Below, one piece after another: positions 32,580 to 44,213 of a DNA stretch of 64,000 nucleotides. This DNA comes from Caenorhabditis elegans (lineage: Eukaryota; Nematoda; Chromadorea; Rhabditida; Rhabditidae). The notes under the pieces were generated by a model that saw only the letters and a program-made list of their open reading frames with translations, was not told where the DNA came from and made no database searches. Every line of letters begins with the position of its first letter. The first letter of the stretch is position 1. The stretch is taken from assembly GCF_000002985.6 (NCBI RefSeq), contig NC_003281.10:5332001-5396000 (forward strand). Direction: 5' to 3'. The translations under genes and the position numbers were made by a program.

Positions 32580-35500
32580 TTACAATCTGCTGTTTCCAGC
32601 CCAAACAAGCCATCCTGGCAGCTTCACCCAAGTTGGTACGAAATTAGCAGTGGTATTCCAACCGAGATGCTTAAGAATGAAGCTGACTGATCGGAGATTT
32701 GGTGGCCGTAGTCCGTCGATATCAACGAATCCGTATTCTTTTCCAAGATCCTCAGTGATCAGAATTCTGCCGGTTTTGTCCATTCTACGTGGATCTGATG
32801 CCAGAGAGACGACTGCTCTTCCCGGATACTCGACTGTTTCTCCGTTTGCAAAAACCTCGGCATTTTTGATTTCAGGACGTGGTTTTCCGTTTTCATCCTT
32901 GAACATTTTGTCGACAAGCTCGGTACGAACGGCTCCAGGCCAGATTGAGACAACGCAAACGTTCTTTTTCTGAAAAAAAGTGTAATTTAAAATTGCGCTT
33001 CAAAGGAGATGTCTAGACTCCGCCCGGCAATCTATCCCATGCTCACATTTCCCATGCACACATTTCCCATGCTGACACTTTCTCCCGTGCATACAAAATT
33101 CCCATGCTTACGCCCAGTAGTTCGAGTACTCCCATGCCTACAATTAATTTTTCTCCTTTTTTTCCGTTCCCATGCTGACATTCCCATACATACATTTTCT
33201 CCCGTGCATACAAAATTCCCATGCTTACATCCAGTAGTCGAACGTTCCCATGCCGACATTCCCATACATACATTTGTTCCCATACTTACAAAAATGTATT
33301 CCCATGCCGACATGGAACAGTTTTGTGCTCCAGAAGAGAACAAAGTCAATTTTTTTGCTCATTTTCATTGTATTAGGCTTACTTGACAGCTTTCAGTTAC
33401 AACTGATCGCTTTTTTTTTAAAAATGCATTAGTTCTCGATTATGAACAAGGAATCGAAGAAAAATGGGGATGACTGCCTATAGAGTAAAATTTTTTTTGA
33501 AAATTTTTTTCTCTCTATTTTGTAGGATATAATTAATTCGGTGAATTCCACAACTTCAAATGTTCATATTGCTGTTTCCGTGCAGTTATGAGTTTCGCAG
33601 TGCCTTAGGAACATTCCATTTTTTGTTGCATTTTGTAGGAATTCGGAGCTATCTTATAATTTCTACAAATTAGAAAATCCATTTCGCATTATTTCATGTA
33701 ACTTGAACCTATTGCTTCAAAAATAGCACAGAACGAATGTTGATTCTGTTTCTTTCATTAAAAAATGTGCTACTGTGCATTTTTTCCCACTTCTACGACT
33801 TTAAAGGTTCAAGTTACATGAAATAATGCGAAATGGATTTTCTAATTTGTAGAAATTATAAGATAGCTCCGATTTCCTACAAAATGCAACAAAAAATGGA
33901 ATGTTCCTAAGACACTGCGAAACTCATAACTTCACGGAAACAGCAATATGAACATTTGAAGTTGTGGAATTCACCGAATTAATTATATCCTACAAAATAG
34001 AGAGAAAAAAATTTTTCAAAAAAAAATTTTACTCTATAGGCAGTCATCCCCATTTTTCTTCGATTCCTTGTTCATAATCGAGAACTAATGCATTTTGAAA
34101 AAAAAAGCGATCAGTTGTAACTGAAAGCTGTCAAGTAAGCCTATTACAATGAAAATGAGCAAAAAAATTGACTTTGTGCTCTTCTGGAGCACAAAACTGT
34201 TCCATGTCGGCATGGGAATACATTTTTGTAAGTATGGGAACAAATGTATGTATGGGAATGTCAGCATAGGAACGAAAAAAAATGGAAAAAATGAGGTGTA
34301 TGCATAGGAGTACTTCGACTACTGGATGTAAGCATGGGAATTTTGTATGCACCGGAAAAAATGTATGTAAGAGAATGTCAGCATGGGAACGGAAAAAAGG
34401 GAAAAAATGAGTTGTAGGCATGGGAGTACTCGAACTACTGGGCGTAAGCATGGGAATATTTTGTATGCACGGGAGAAAATGTCAGCATGGGAAATGTGTG
34501 CATGGGAAATGTGTGCATGGGAAATGTGTGCATGGGAAATGTGAGCATGGGATAGATTGCCACTCCGCCCCTATTAAACATCAAATTTTTGGCATCCAAC
34601 TACTTACTCTCAATTCGACAGCTGTATCCGCCGACATTCTGTCCAACGCTTGCTTTCCGACTCCGTATGCCACGTTGAAGAGATAACGAAGGCCACCTCC
34701 CGAGCTAACATTCACAATGAGTCCCTTGTTACGGGCAGTCATAAGACGGGCGGCGTAAACCGTGCAGAAATAGTGGTTTCTGAGTCCAACGTTGTTGATG
34801 GTGTCCCAAACGTATGGGTCAGTTTCGTAGAACGGTTTTCCCATATTTTCAGAGATCGCCTGAAATTTAGTTGAGTTAAGGGGTCTCGATGGGACTGTGG
34901 GGAAAGGACGAAGTCATTTTCAGACCTTTAAAATTTCTAGGCCGCCTGTGACGTCACCCCTCCTATTTTCCTAAAACCTACCGTAACCCCTTGATAAGCG
35001 TTATTGACGAGAATATCGAGCTGCCCTTGATGCTCTTTCTCCACAACTTCGAAGAAATTCTTGACCTCTTCCATATTCTGATGATCCACAAATCTCGCGA
35101 TTCCCTTTCCACCGCGCTTTGTGATCTCATCGGCAGTTGCCTCAAGCCCTGAAAGCCCAACTTTGCTGTTCAGGCTTTCTTCTGGCTTACGTCCGGTGAT
35201 GTAGACAGTGGCTCCAGCTTCGCCGAGTTGCAATGCAATACCGCGTCCTAGAATATTTGAATTTATAACAGTTTTTTATGATTTTCTACAACTTTTTTAT
35301 ACTATACTCCCAGTTATACCACTAAATAAATTGACTTGTTTGTTTTTAATCAAATATATCCATTTCGTGGGCGTTGTCTATTACATGCAGTCCCCCCCTC
35401 TCGGGTTTCGCAGCGAATTTTTTTTTAGAAAATAAGTTAAAAATATCGAAAAATAAAAACTTCGTGGGGAACAAAAGAGGGAATTATACTATAGTTTTCA

Positions 35501-36040
35501 TAAAATTAATTAAATGTTCAAAAATTGTTTTTATTTACCAAAACTTCTAAGCTCAGCTTATTTAATGTGCGTGGCAAAACATAAGCTCCGCGTTCTAAGG
35601 ATTTTCAGAGAACTAAAAAATAATTTAAATAAAGCCAAAATTTTGAAAAACATATGTAGTTAATTTCTATCTTTTTATATTTTTAGTTTCAAAAAATTAA
35701 AGAAAATTTCAACGGAGGAGTTTTCACCGAAAATCCTGGACAAATTAAAATTAAAAATCTCGGTACTTGTGTATTACATGCCCTCATTTTTAAATTAAAT
35801 TAAATTTTCATTAATTTCTCCAATTAAATTAAACGTGATATACATTTTTCCTAATTAGGCTTAGCAAATGTTATTTCCTAAGCCTAAAAGTAAAAAATGT
35901 GGTTCACGTTTTTATTTTCCATAACTTAAAAATCTCTTTTAAAATGAGGGCATGTAATAATACACAAGTACCAAAATCTCTAACTAACCAATTCCACGAG
36001 ACGCTCCAGTGACAATAGCTATTTGACCGGCGAGTGACAT
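32580..36040 (-). CDS. dhs-9: Short-chain dehydrogenase/reductase, DHRS1-type
   Basis: Four exons (36040-35989, 35247-34982, 34859-34608, 32969-32580) give 319 residues, matching DHRS1 length. The Rossmann cofactor motif TGASRGIGRG is at residues 12-21, NNAYQG follows, the catalytic serine lies in VNVSSGGG, and the Y-x3-K pair is YGVGK. VSIWPGAVRTE matches the conserved post-catalytic segment. The enzyme should use NAD(P)H for carbonyl/hydroxyl conversion, probably on steroid- or lipid-like substrates; the substrate is unknown. The hydrophobic, Trp-rich C-terminus (WVKLPGWLVWAG) suggests membrane association. A TATTTCAG acceptor lies five bases before the ATG. The stop is immediately followed by an AATAAA-containing stretch. 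Introns 1 and 3 each contain a large inverted repeat. It converges with the chemoreceptor gene, leaving 222 bp between stops. Confidence 0.9.
33027..34561. repeat. ~1.5-kb palindromic (foldback) element in dhs-9 intron 3
   Basis: Termini are GGCAATCTATCCCATGC at the left and its reverse complement at the right. The outer arms consist of degenerate CCCATGC(T/A)(G/C/T)ACA-type tandem motifs. The inner arms (about 33340-33720 and 33803-34150) are nearly identical unique sequence. The unpaired centre is only about 80 bp (33721-33802). The right arm is about 65 bp longer because it has extra motif copies. The short open frames across the motif repeats are by-products. Confidence 0.92.
35762..35972. 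repeat. 211-bp inverted-repeat MITE in dhs-9 intron 1
   Basis: The left end GGTACTTGTGTATTACATG and the right end CATGTAATAATACACAAG (then TACC) are reverse complements apart from a 3-base insertion. Pairing continues inward through GCCCTCATTTT. There is no coding. It is non-autonomous and its family is unknown. Confidence 0.85.
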
Positions 36041-36044
36041 GTTT

Positions 36045-37182
36045 TCTGAAATACTGAAATTGTCTTTAATATACCTTTAATTCGTAAAAAAAACGCGTGA
36101 AATCAATAATTCCATGTGAAACAAGAAGTAAAACAAGAGAATAGGGAGTGTTTTCAATTTCACCTGCTCACTGAGCACGAGTTTCTAGATATTTCATCAA
36201 AATTTTCTGGAAAATTCTGCTTTCTTCTATCAAGAAAACATTTTGAACAACCAAAAAAAAGTCAACGATTAAAAGAAACCTTATCACATAAAAGAAAAGA
36301 AACTGCAGTGGACACAAAAAAAGAAAAACTGAGAAAAACATTTTTGGGAGAATAGGAGGGACGGCAGAAATGCGTAAACAAGAGTCTTCGTGTGAGCGTA
36401 TAAAACAGCAAGAGATAGGCTATAATGTAGTCTACGTGTATTTGTAGTGAACGGCCGTGATGACAATTAATGTTGACCTTTTTGTGTCTCAAAAATGATG
36501 AAAATATTGGACTGTGTTACATCAAATATTATTAGAAATAGAATTAACAATTTCGAAAAAAAAAACTATTAATTATGCAATATTCTGCGATTTTTGTTTC
36601 AAAAACAATGTAGCGATCTCGAAGCGATCGATTTTTCTGAATTCATAAGAGAGTACTGTAGTTGATAACTTTTCGTTGTTGCGGGATTTTCTTCGATTTT
36701 TTCTAGCTTTTCTCCTATTTCTTCAAAATTAGGTGTAATATTTTCACATTTTTGGAAACTACAGTACTACTAAAGGCGCACACTTTTCTGCGTTTAAGAA
36801 AATCGATCGCTTTGAGACCGGGTAACGTATTTTTAGAGCGCAAATCGTAGTATTTCGCAGCGGGGTAAAAAACATTTTTGTTTTCAAAATTTTCAGTATT
36901 AGAATCGTCTGACAAAATATAATTAGACAATTTTTGAAAATTTCAAAATCTAATAGTAAGAAAACTCATGGATCATTCGATATTCATTTCGAAAACTTGA
37001 AAAATATAGTAGGGAAAATTGAGAAATTGAGAGAACAAATAATAAATAAATTCGCTTACGGGGGAAAAGGATTTTATACAAGAATTCAGATTTTTTGGTG
37101 GAAACTTTGAAAAAAATGAGAAAGAGAGCAATTCAAAGGAAAAACAAAAATATATGATTGCACACGGCATTTAATGTATTTG
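36045..37182. other. Intergenic region between szy-2 and dhs-9
   Basis: No gene is supported. An inverted pair of motifs ACTGTAGTT / AACTACAGT lies at about 36656-36764, part of a short worm-type dispersed repeat near AAAGGCGCACAC. The gap of about 1.1 kb argues against szy-2 and dhs-9 sharing an operon. Confidence 0.45.
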
Positions 37183-39271
37183 CTAGTGTTCCATATTTCC
37201 ACCGGCACCAGCAGCAGCAGCAGTAGCTTCTTCTTCATCATCTTCGAGTTCTGGATGATGCTTCAGAGCAGCTCCCTCGTTATAATGAGCACGTCGTTTC
37301 TTCTCGAAATCGCGACGGTGAGCTGTAAGAGTCGTGTTTTAAATTATGGAAATTTTGTACGCTTCGATTTAAAAAAAATTGAAATGACAAATATCAAAAT
37401 GTTCAGTGAATCTAGTTTTTTTTCTAGGAAACCCATCAAAATTGATTACATTCCTAAAATAAATAATTTTTTAAAAATTTTGAAAATAATATCATTAGTA
37501 AATGGAAGATTTTAGATTAAAAAAAAACTGAGCCAATTTTTATGATCAGTTTAGAGAAAAAAACGATTTTTTAAAATTTAAATTATGTTGAAAAATGATA
37601 ATATTGAGATTTGACCTTTTTATATTTATAAAATCTAGATTTTTTCAAAGAATTCGATTATGTTTCCAAATTAAACATTTTTAAACTCAAAAATAAGATT
37701 TTTGAAAAAATTCAACAATTTTTCTAAATTTTTTGTTGACAAAATTTTTAAAAAAATTTCTAAGAAAAACCAATTTTTCAACTGTATTATATCATTAAAC
37801 TGATTTTTCTGGAATTTTTCCTTTATAATTTTTTTAATCAGAAATAACTATTTTTTAAAAATCTTTGAAGACAAAAGCTGTCCAAATAAGTTTTTTTTTA
37901 ATTTCACAAAATTTTTTGCTCGAAATTACTAGACAATTTCTTTAAATAATAAAAATCGGTTTTTAAAAGGATTTTTAATTTACAATTTTTAGAATATTTT
38001 TGTGAATTTCTTATAAATTTTGATTTTTAATATACTTTTTTTTAATATTTCAACTAAAATGTATTTTTCTTCAATTTTCAATTCCGTACCACGTTGTTCC
38101 TCTGTCAAATCAGCCTCGTCCTCGGAATCTTCAGCGGAAGAAAGTGATTTTCCACTCTGGAAAAATAAATGAAAAATAAATGAGAGAACACATAAAGAGC
38201 TCTAAAACCTCCGGATGAGCAAGTCCTTCGGCCACTTTTTCTGGGTCAATGGCATTTCCGAGTGATACTCGTCGTGGTCGAGTTGTTGGTACTCCAAGTA
38301 CTCCTTCATCACATTCACTTTCACCATCTGAATGATGATATGGGGTCTTTGGTTCATCAATCTGCAAAATTCAAAGTTTTTGAAAATGGCAAAATAAAAT
38401 TTAATAGCAATCTGAATATGTTGAAACAATTTAAAGTCAAATAATTAAAACAAACGTTCATGGGAAAAATACGTTAAAAGCTAATAATTCTAGAAAAAAA
38501 ATCAAAATGATTGACTGTCGGAAAATCCTTTCATAATTTTTCATTGTAACTTTCTAAAAACTCTTGAATTTTTAATAACTTTTTATTTCGCTTATTCTAT
38601 AATTACTTTTTAGTGTGAATTCGCATTTGAATTAACTTTTTTTTGGGAAAAAAGCTGTAATAAAATTAACTATATTTTCAACAAAAAAAAATTAGACGTT
38701 TTTTAAATCATATATTTTCGATAATTTTCAGTTTTGAGGTGTTTTTTAACAATATTTGTTCATTATTATTCAAAGTCCTTTTCAATGAAAAAAGTTCGGT
38801 TTTTTGTTTAAAAAACTAATAAAAAGGTAGTTTTCTGAAGGAAATTTTGTTTAGATGTAAAAAAACAAAGTTATTTTTCCCAATTTCATTTTTTTTGTTT
38901 CAATTTTTTAGTTGAAAAACTTTTCGAGGACGTTTTTTTCCCAAAAAATTCCCATATTTCATCCAAATTGTTTTTTTAAGGGTCCCTCTTGAGGAAGAAG
39001 GAAATATTTTTTGCAGCCACAAAAGAAAGCACATGCTAAAAAAAATAACCTTCATGCTTCCATAATCCTTGTCAGTTGGATGATAAGTGGCAAGAATATT
39101 CATTTCATCAAAATGTGCACGACCATCTTTGCCCTCAAGCGATGAGTCTTGTTTCATCTTAAGAATACTCTTCTTTGGCTTTCTTTTCAGAAACTCGGCT
39201 GGATCATCAAGACAAATCTTTCCATCGGCTGTCAGTTTGACGTCGTCTGCAGAAGCGGAGGGTGATGCCAT
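37183..39271 (-). CDS. szy-2: Protein phosphatase 1 inhibitor-2 homologue
   Basis: Four exons (39271-39050, 38361-38209, 38156-38090, 37322-37183) give 193 residues. All three inhibitor-2 signatures are present: KKSILK near residue 35, the central [18 protein letters not shown] followed by [10 protein letters not shown] (Thr in the TPY motif is the GSK-3/CDK phosphosite of the family), and the C-terminal [15 protein letters not shown] that occupies the PP1 active site. The tail is acidic and then alanine-rich. Inhibitor-2 proteins bind and modulate PP1. Worm SZY-2 is known from centrosome-duplication suppressor work, where it affects ZYG-1 levels and chromosome segregation. A CTATTTTCAG acceptor abuts the start. 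The second and third introns are short and the first is about 690 bp. Identification is firm. Confidence 0.95.
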
Positions 39272-39274
39272 TTT

Positions 39275-42200
39275 CTGAAAATAGATGGAGAATTTATTTT
39301 TTAACTAGGTTCGAAAAAGTGAATAGGTAAAAAAAGCAAAGCAAAAAGAAATCGTTTTGAAACGTTAGTTATCAAATTACTATTTAGAGGTACTTGTCAT
39401 AAAAAGTTTTTAAAGTTTCTCAAAAACTTAAGAATGTTTTTTTCAAATATTTTCGAAATCAAACATAAAATGTTTTTTTGCTAATTTATCTTTGTAGATT
39501 ATTTTTTCCTCATCACTTAAACTATTGGATAATCTAAAATACATCAATAATTCTTTTCCATATATATTCCCGTAAACACGACTGAAATAGCTAGAGACAC
39601 AGCGTGGTGAAAAAGTAAAAGCATGCGAGCTGTAATCTAAAAGGAAATTAATTAGAAACGAAAAAACTGGCTACTCGCCTTTTTTGCGCGGAACAAAGAT
39701 GTGATTGTTGCAGAGAAAAGAGTCAAGAGAAGCTAGTAGATCCTACATGATTAATGACTTTGCATACTTTTCGTCTTTTTTTTTAGCATTGAGCTCTCGA
39801 ATATTTGCGAAAGAAACCTTTTTTTCACTAAATGATCAGAACTTCGAATGATTGAATCACCAAATTATGTATTTTCATATATTTTATATTCCCTCAGTGA
39901 TCAGTAGTTGGTGATCAACAACGTAATTATCTTTTTGGTCAGCTTTTGATATATTATCCGGTTGGTTAAAAACCGAAAGATGATGTCGAAAATAGAAAAA
40001 AATAATTTGAAAAATGTTGAATGTGGCATGAAAAAGAGAAATCGAAGCCCTACCATATATATTTTTAAAAAAATATTTTTCTCTCGGTCAAAATTAAAAA
40101 ATCAGGTCAAAATGTTCTAAATCTGCAAAAAAGTAAGTCTAGGTCTTAGAGAAAATAATAATTTCTAGTGCCTGGTTCGTCGAAATATTACACCATTTTA
40201 ATGATTTTTTGAACTAAAGTTCTTAAAAATTAATTTTATTCATCAAAAAAATATTTGAAAGTTATGTAAATGATTACTTTTATAAATTTCTAAAGCACGT
40301 ACTAGTACATTTCTGAAGAAAAAAAAAAGAAATAAGGGTGCGAAGAACTGACACTTCAGAAAAATTGAGTCCAAGAAAGGACATCAATAAGTTTAATATT
40401 TAAACTAATTTTTAAATATAAAGTAACAATTATAGTGAGTGGGTGGGTTGGGAGCAATTATTTATCAAAACTTTCAAGCTCAGCAAAATATATTGAGTAA
40501 TTTCAGATAATTGCAGCCTAGAACTAGCAATTTCAGTTTGAGATTTCAAAAACATCAAAATCAAATTTGAAATGAAATGGCACGACGGCAAGAAAATTCC
40601 AAAAAGAGACTCCGCCCATATATTGGCTACCAAAGTGTTTTTAATCTAATTTTTCGTATTTTCAGTCATATTCTAACTAATAATATGACTATTTAGAGCC
40701 TCGAAAGTGGTAGGTCACCTTAAAGAAAACATTCTTCACGCACAAATGTTTTTTTGACAAATGGAAGAATAGAATGAGTGAAAACAAGTTGGAAGAAGAG
40801 TAACGAGTCCAAAAAACTCTTGGGTGGCCGCATTTTATTCTCCGTCTAAGGCGGCTAGAGCCAACGAAGAGCCAATAATGCAATTGGCGCCTCTCCTCAG
40901 CCTGTGGGGCTCTCTGAGAGAGCGTTCAAGCGAAAAAAGAAGCAAGGCCATAGGGGGAAGAACATTTTTCGTCGAAGCCAGCAGGCAGCTGAAAAAAATT
41001 GACAAAACGAGAGAAAGCTCAGAAGAATCTGATAGAGATCCCCCACACACTCCGGAAGGGTCAACTGACTTGTGAGTGACATCACAAGGGGAGACGCCAG
41101 CCAAGAGTATTGACACAGTCAGGACTGTACGTAAACTTGTTTGGTTTGCCGCCTGTCCTCTTTCTCTCTCTCTTTTTTTCGGAAAACCGAACAAAAAGCA
41201 ATCATAATAATAATCATGTTCTTTGATCTCTGATTATTTATCCATAGCAGAAGCCGTTGCTTACTTCAAGTAGTTGTAGAAGAAGATGAAGAAGAAGAAG
41301 ACGTGATGATAATAACATGTACGGGAGGAGAAGAGCCTTCGAAAATGAAAAATGTAGACGGAGGGTGCGGAGGAGACCTAGAGAATGTTTTCGTCACCTT
41401 TCAGTTTTCACGGAGAGGGGTAATGTGGGGAAGCAACGATGTTATTTGCAACGTGGCCAAATTTTGCGGTTGAGCTTTCATTTTACGGTCACTTATAGAC
41501 AAACATTTCAACTATTTTATGCAGAAGGTAAAGTTTGGCAGAAAAAAAACACAGATTTTCCGACAAAAAACCGGAAATTAGTTGGAAATCCTAGATAAGC
41601 TGCCTCAAATTTGAAATTCCGCACTTTTTTAAAAATAAATATCTGAACAGAAACTATTGTTGAACTGATTTTCATTCGTTTTGAAAATTGAGTTTCTAAA
41701 AACCGAAAATGCTGTGGAAATCGTGGAGATACACGTTTCAATACCAAAAAACGACCACCTTCAACGGATAAATCCGAAAATTGTATAAGGAATAACTAGA
41801 AAATGCTGCGAGAATGTTCTTTGAAATGGGCTTCACGAAAAGAAAAAGAACATCGAATTAGTGTGTATCTCTGTGTCTGTGTGTTCACTCAATCAATTTC
41901 ACTCGGTCTACATTCGACATAGTCTCGCAAAAACACAATCCCCCGACATCACAAAAGGTTTCCACTGCGCGTGTTTCACTGAAAATATGATTTCACACAG
42001 ATGTGAATTTCACGAGGCTGATTTACGGTATTCGGTCTCGAGTCGAGTGATGCGAAAAAGATATTGCTCCTTTGAAAAGTACAGTAGTTTTGCAATTTCT
42101 TTCAATTTTTCTTGTTTTGCTTTAAAAATCAAAATGAGATTTGTGCAGTAAACTGTAGAAAAAAAATTTTGATTTTAAATTAAAAAAAAAACAAAACAGC

Positions 42201-44213
42201 GAGGAGGACAAATTACTTTTAAAGGCGCACACTTTTATTTTGCTTTTTTGCGATTAAAAAATGCATCATAAATCGCAAAATGTATCATTTGAACAAAATA
42301 ATGTATAACTGTGGGGTGCCGAAAATTGAGGCAGCTGATTCCGGAAATAGAGATCTGCGCCATTCGGTCAGAAGACGAAATAACACACAAAATAAATTGG
42401 ACAGACTATTTTTAGTGCCATGGTAATTTTGAACAAAACATCGAGAATTTTTCTGAATATTACTGGGCAATTTAGAGAAAACTTGACCGCTGAAGGAAAC
42501 AATTAAACATTTTGTTTTTTAAGTGTTTTCTTAAAATAAAATGCTGAAACAGTTATTTTATTCAATATTCAAAATTCACAAAGGCCTTCCAAAACTGACG
42601 GTTTTCCCCAATTTCCAAGTTCTTTAGAAATTGTGAAAGATTTTTGTCGGTTATTTTGAAGCAAAATCCGGAAAATCGCGAAAAGATTCTAATGATTAAT
42701 GCTTAATCCTTTTGAAGGAAGAAAAATATTATCAAAATATATAAACTGGCATGTGAAACGTGGCTTATTTTTTATTTTGTTTTTTATTTAAGCTCCTCCC
42801 ATTCCTGACCTTTCGTTGAAATTTTCATTTATTAGTTTATTAAAAAATGGGAGGAGCTTAAATAAAAAACAAAATAAAAAATAACCCACGTTTCACATGA
42901 CAGTTTATATATTTTGATAATAACAAAATATTATTTTTCATTTTGATTCAGGAAATTTTCAGGAGAATGGGAGGAAAGTTGGAGCTAATAAATCGAAAAT
43001 TTTGTTGTTTTTATCAGAGCAGAGACAAGAAATTGTTAGAATGCGGCGACCCGAAAGAAAAAAGAAAGAAAAATAGAATAAAAAACTGAGGAGCAACAAG
43101 TGAACAATGTGAGAGAACAAACTAGCCGCAGAGGGTGCAGACATGCATACAAGTGTACGAAGAGAACGGAGACTCTGCGTGACACACAACTCTGGCACTG
43201 GAATAATTTTTTGGGGCTGAAAACAAAAAATTCTAAAATAAACAAACAAATCTGAAAATTTGTCTACTTTTGGTACCGTACTCCATTTAAAGGGACATTC
43301 TACTATAGTATGCGTGGGTCTCGCAGAGATACAATATTTAATCCCTATTTTCGTAGATGCGCCTTTCAAGTTACTGTACTCGAGATTGTTTAATAAAATT
43401 CCTTAAATTATCGACTTCAAACCAATTTCAGATTTCAGCACTTCCTGATCGCCTGAGAACATTGAAAAACCAAAAATCTGATCAAATTTCAAGTAAAATG
43501 AAGAAAAAGGGTGATTTTGCTAGATTTTCACCTGCATGGTGTGGAACTACGAGTTTTTTCTGTAGAAAACTGATGAGAAATTGCAAGATATGTGATTTCG
43601 TGAATGTTTCGCTAAAACTCTTAAATTTCCGCTATTTTACAGACACTAGCGCTTGGTAATTATGCCGACTTCATGAATTGTTCGAAAAATCACAAAAAAA
43701 AATCGAAAATTTTATTTTAAATCGCCTAGACGACTACACTCACACGAAAATAGAATAATGGGCTACACAGTAAAATGAAATTCATAAAATACGAAAAAGA
43801 AAAAAAAAACAAAGCTCGAAAAGTTCAATGTTAAAGTTTAAAAAAACCAAATCTGGTTCCGAGAAAATGAAGGAGAACGCGAAAACAAGAAAAGAATAAT
43901 AAGAAAACTAATTTCAATGGAAGAAAACGGAACGAAAAGGGGGAATAAAATGAAAAAAGGAGTGTATAGAATTTATCACATTGGAATTTTAGCTGAGAAT
44001 GTTTCGACAGATAGTTGAGGAGCGTGGGGAAGGGGAACCAGGTAATTTGAAAGAAAATGGAAAAAAAAATGGTGAAAATGAGCAGAAAAAGGATAGTATG
44101 AAGAGGGTTGTAGCAGCTTCAAGAAGAGCATATATACGCAACTATACATATTGTGCAGAGGTTTCTGAAAATTATAAATTTTTTAAAAATAAAAAATTGG
44201 AAACAAATCTACC
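39275..44213. other. Long intergenic region between paqr-2 and szy-2
   Basis: About 4.9 kb with no supported gene. It likely holds the szy-2 promoter (proximal part) and the paqr-2 3' UTR (43.7-44.2 kb). A less AT-rich island at 40805-41180 has open frames on both strands but no domain or splice structure. A dispersed repeat containing TGGGTCTCGCAGAG and ATGCGCCTTT is at about 43300-43375. A 195-bp inverted repeat at 42727-42921 is listed separately. Confidence 0.45.
42727..42921. repeat. 195-bp inverted-repeat MITE
   Basis: Left arm 42727-42803 and right arm about 42844-42921 pair over roughly 77 bp with few mismatches. Shared blocks are ATCAAAATATATAAACTG, ATGTGAAACGTGG, TTATTTAAGCTCCTCCCATT and their complements. 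The loop is about 40 bp. There is no coding. Confidence 0.85.

Noticed and set aside
33032..33349. Minus-strand open frame of repetitive Cys/Met/Trp-rich peptides
   Set aside because: It is the translation of the tandem CCCATGC motifs of the palindrome's arm; the same occurs on the other arm.
40824..41194. Overlapping open frames on both strands in a GC-richer island upstream of szy-2
   Set aside because: No domain, no splice partners and low-complexity content. It may be promoter sequence.
43036..43369. Serine/phenylalanine-rich minus-strand frames near 43 kb
   Set aside because: Low complexity, no splice structure, and they overlap dispersed-repeat sequence.
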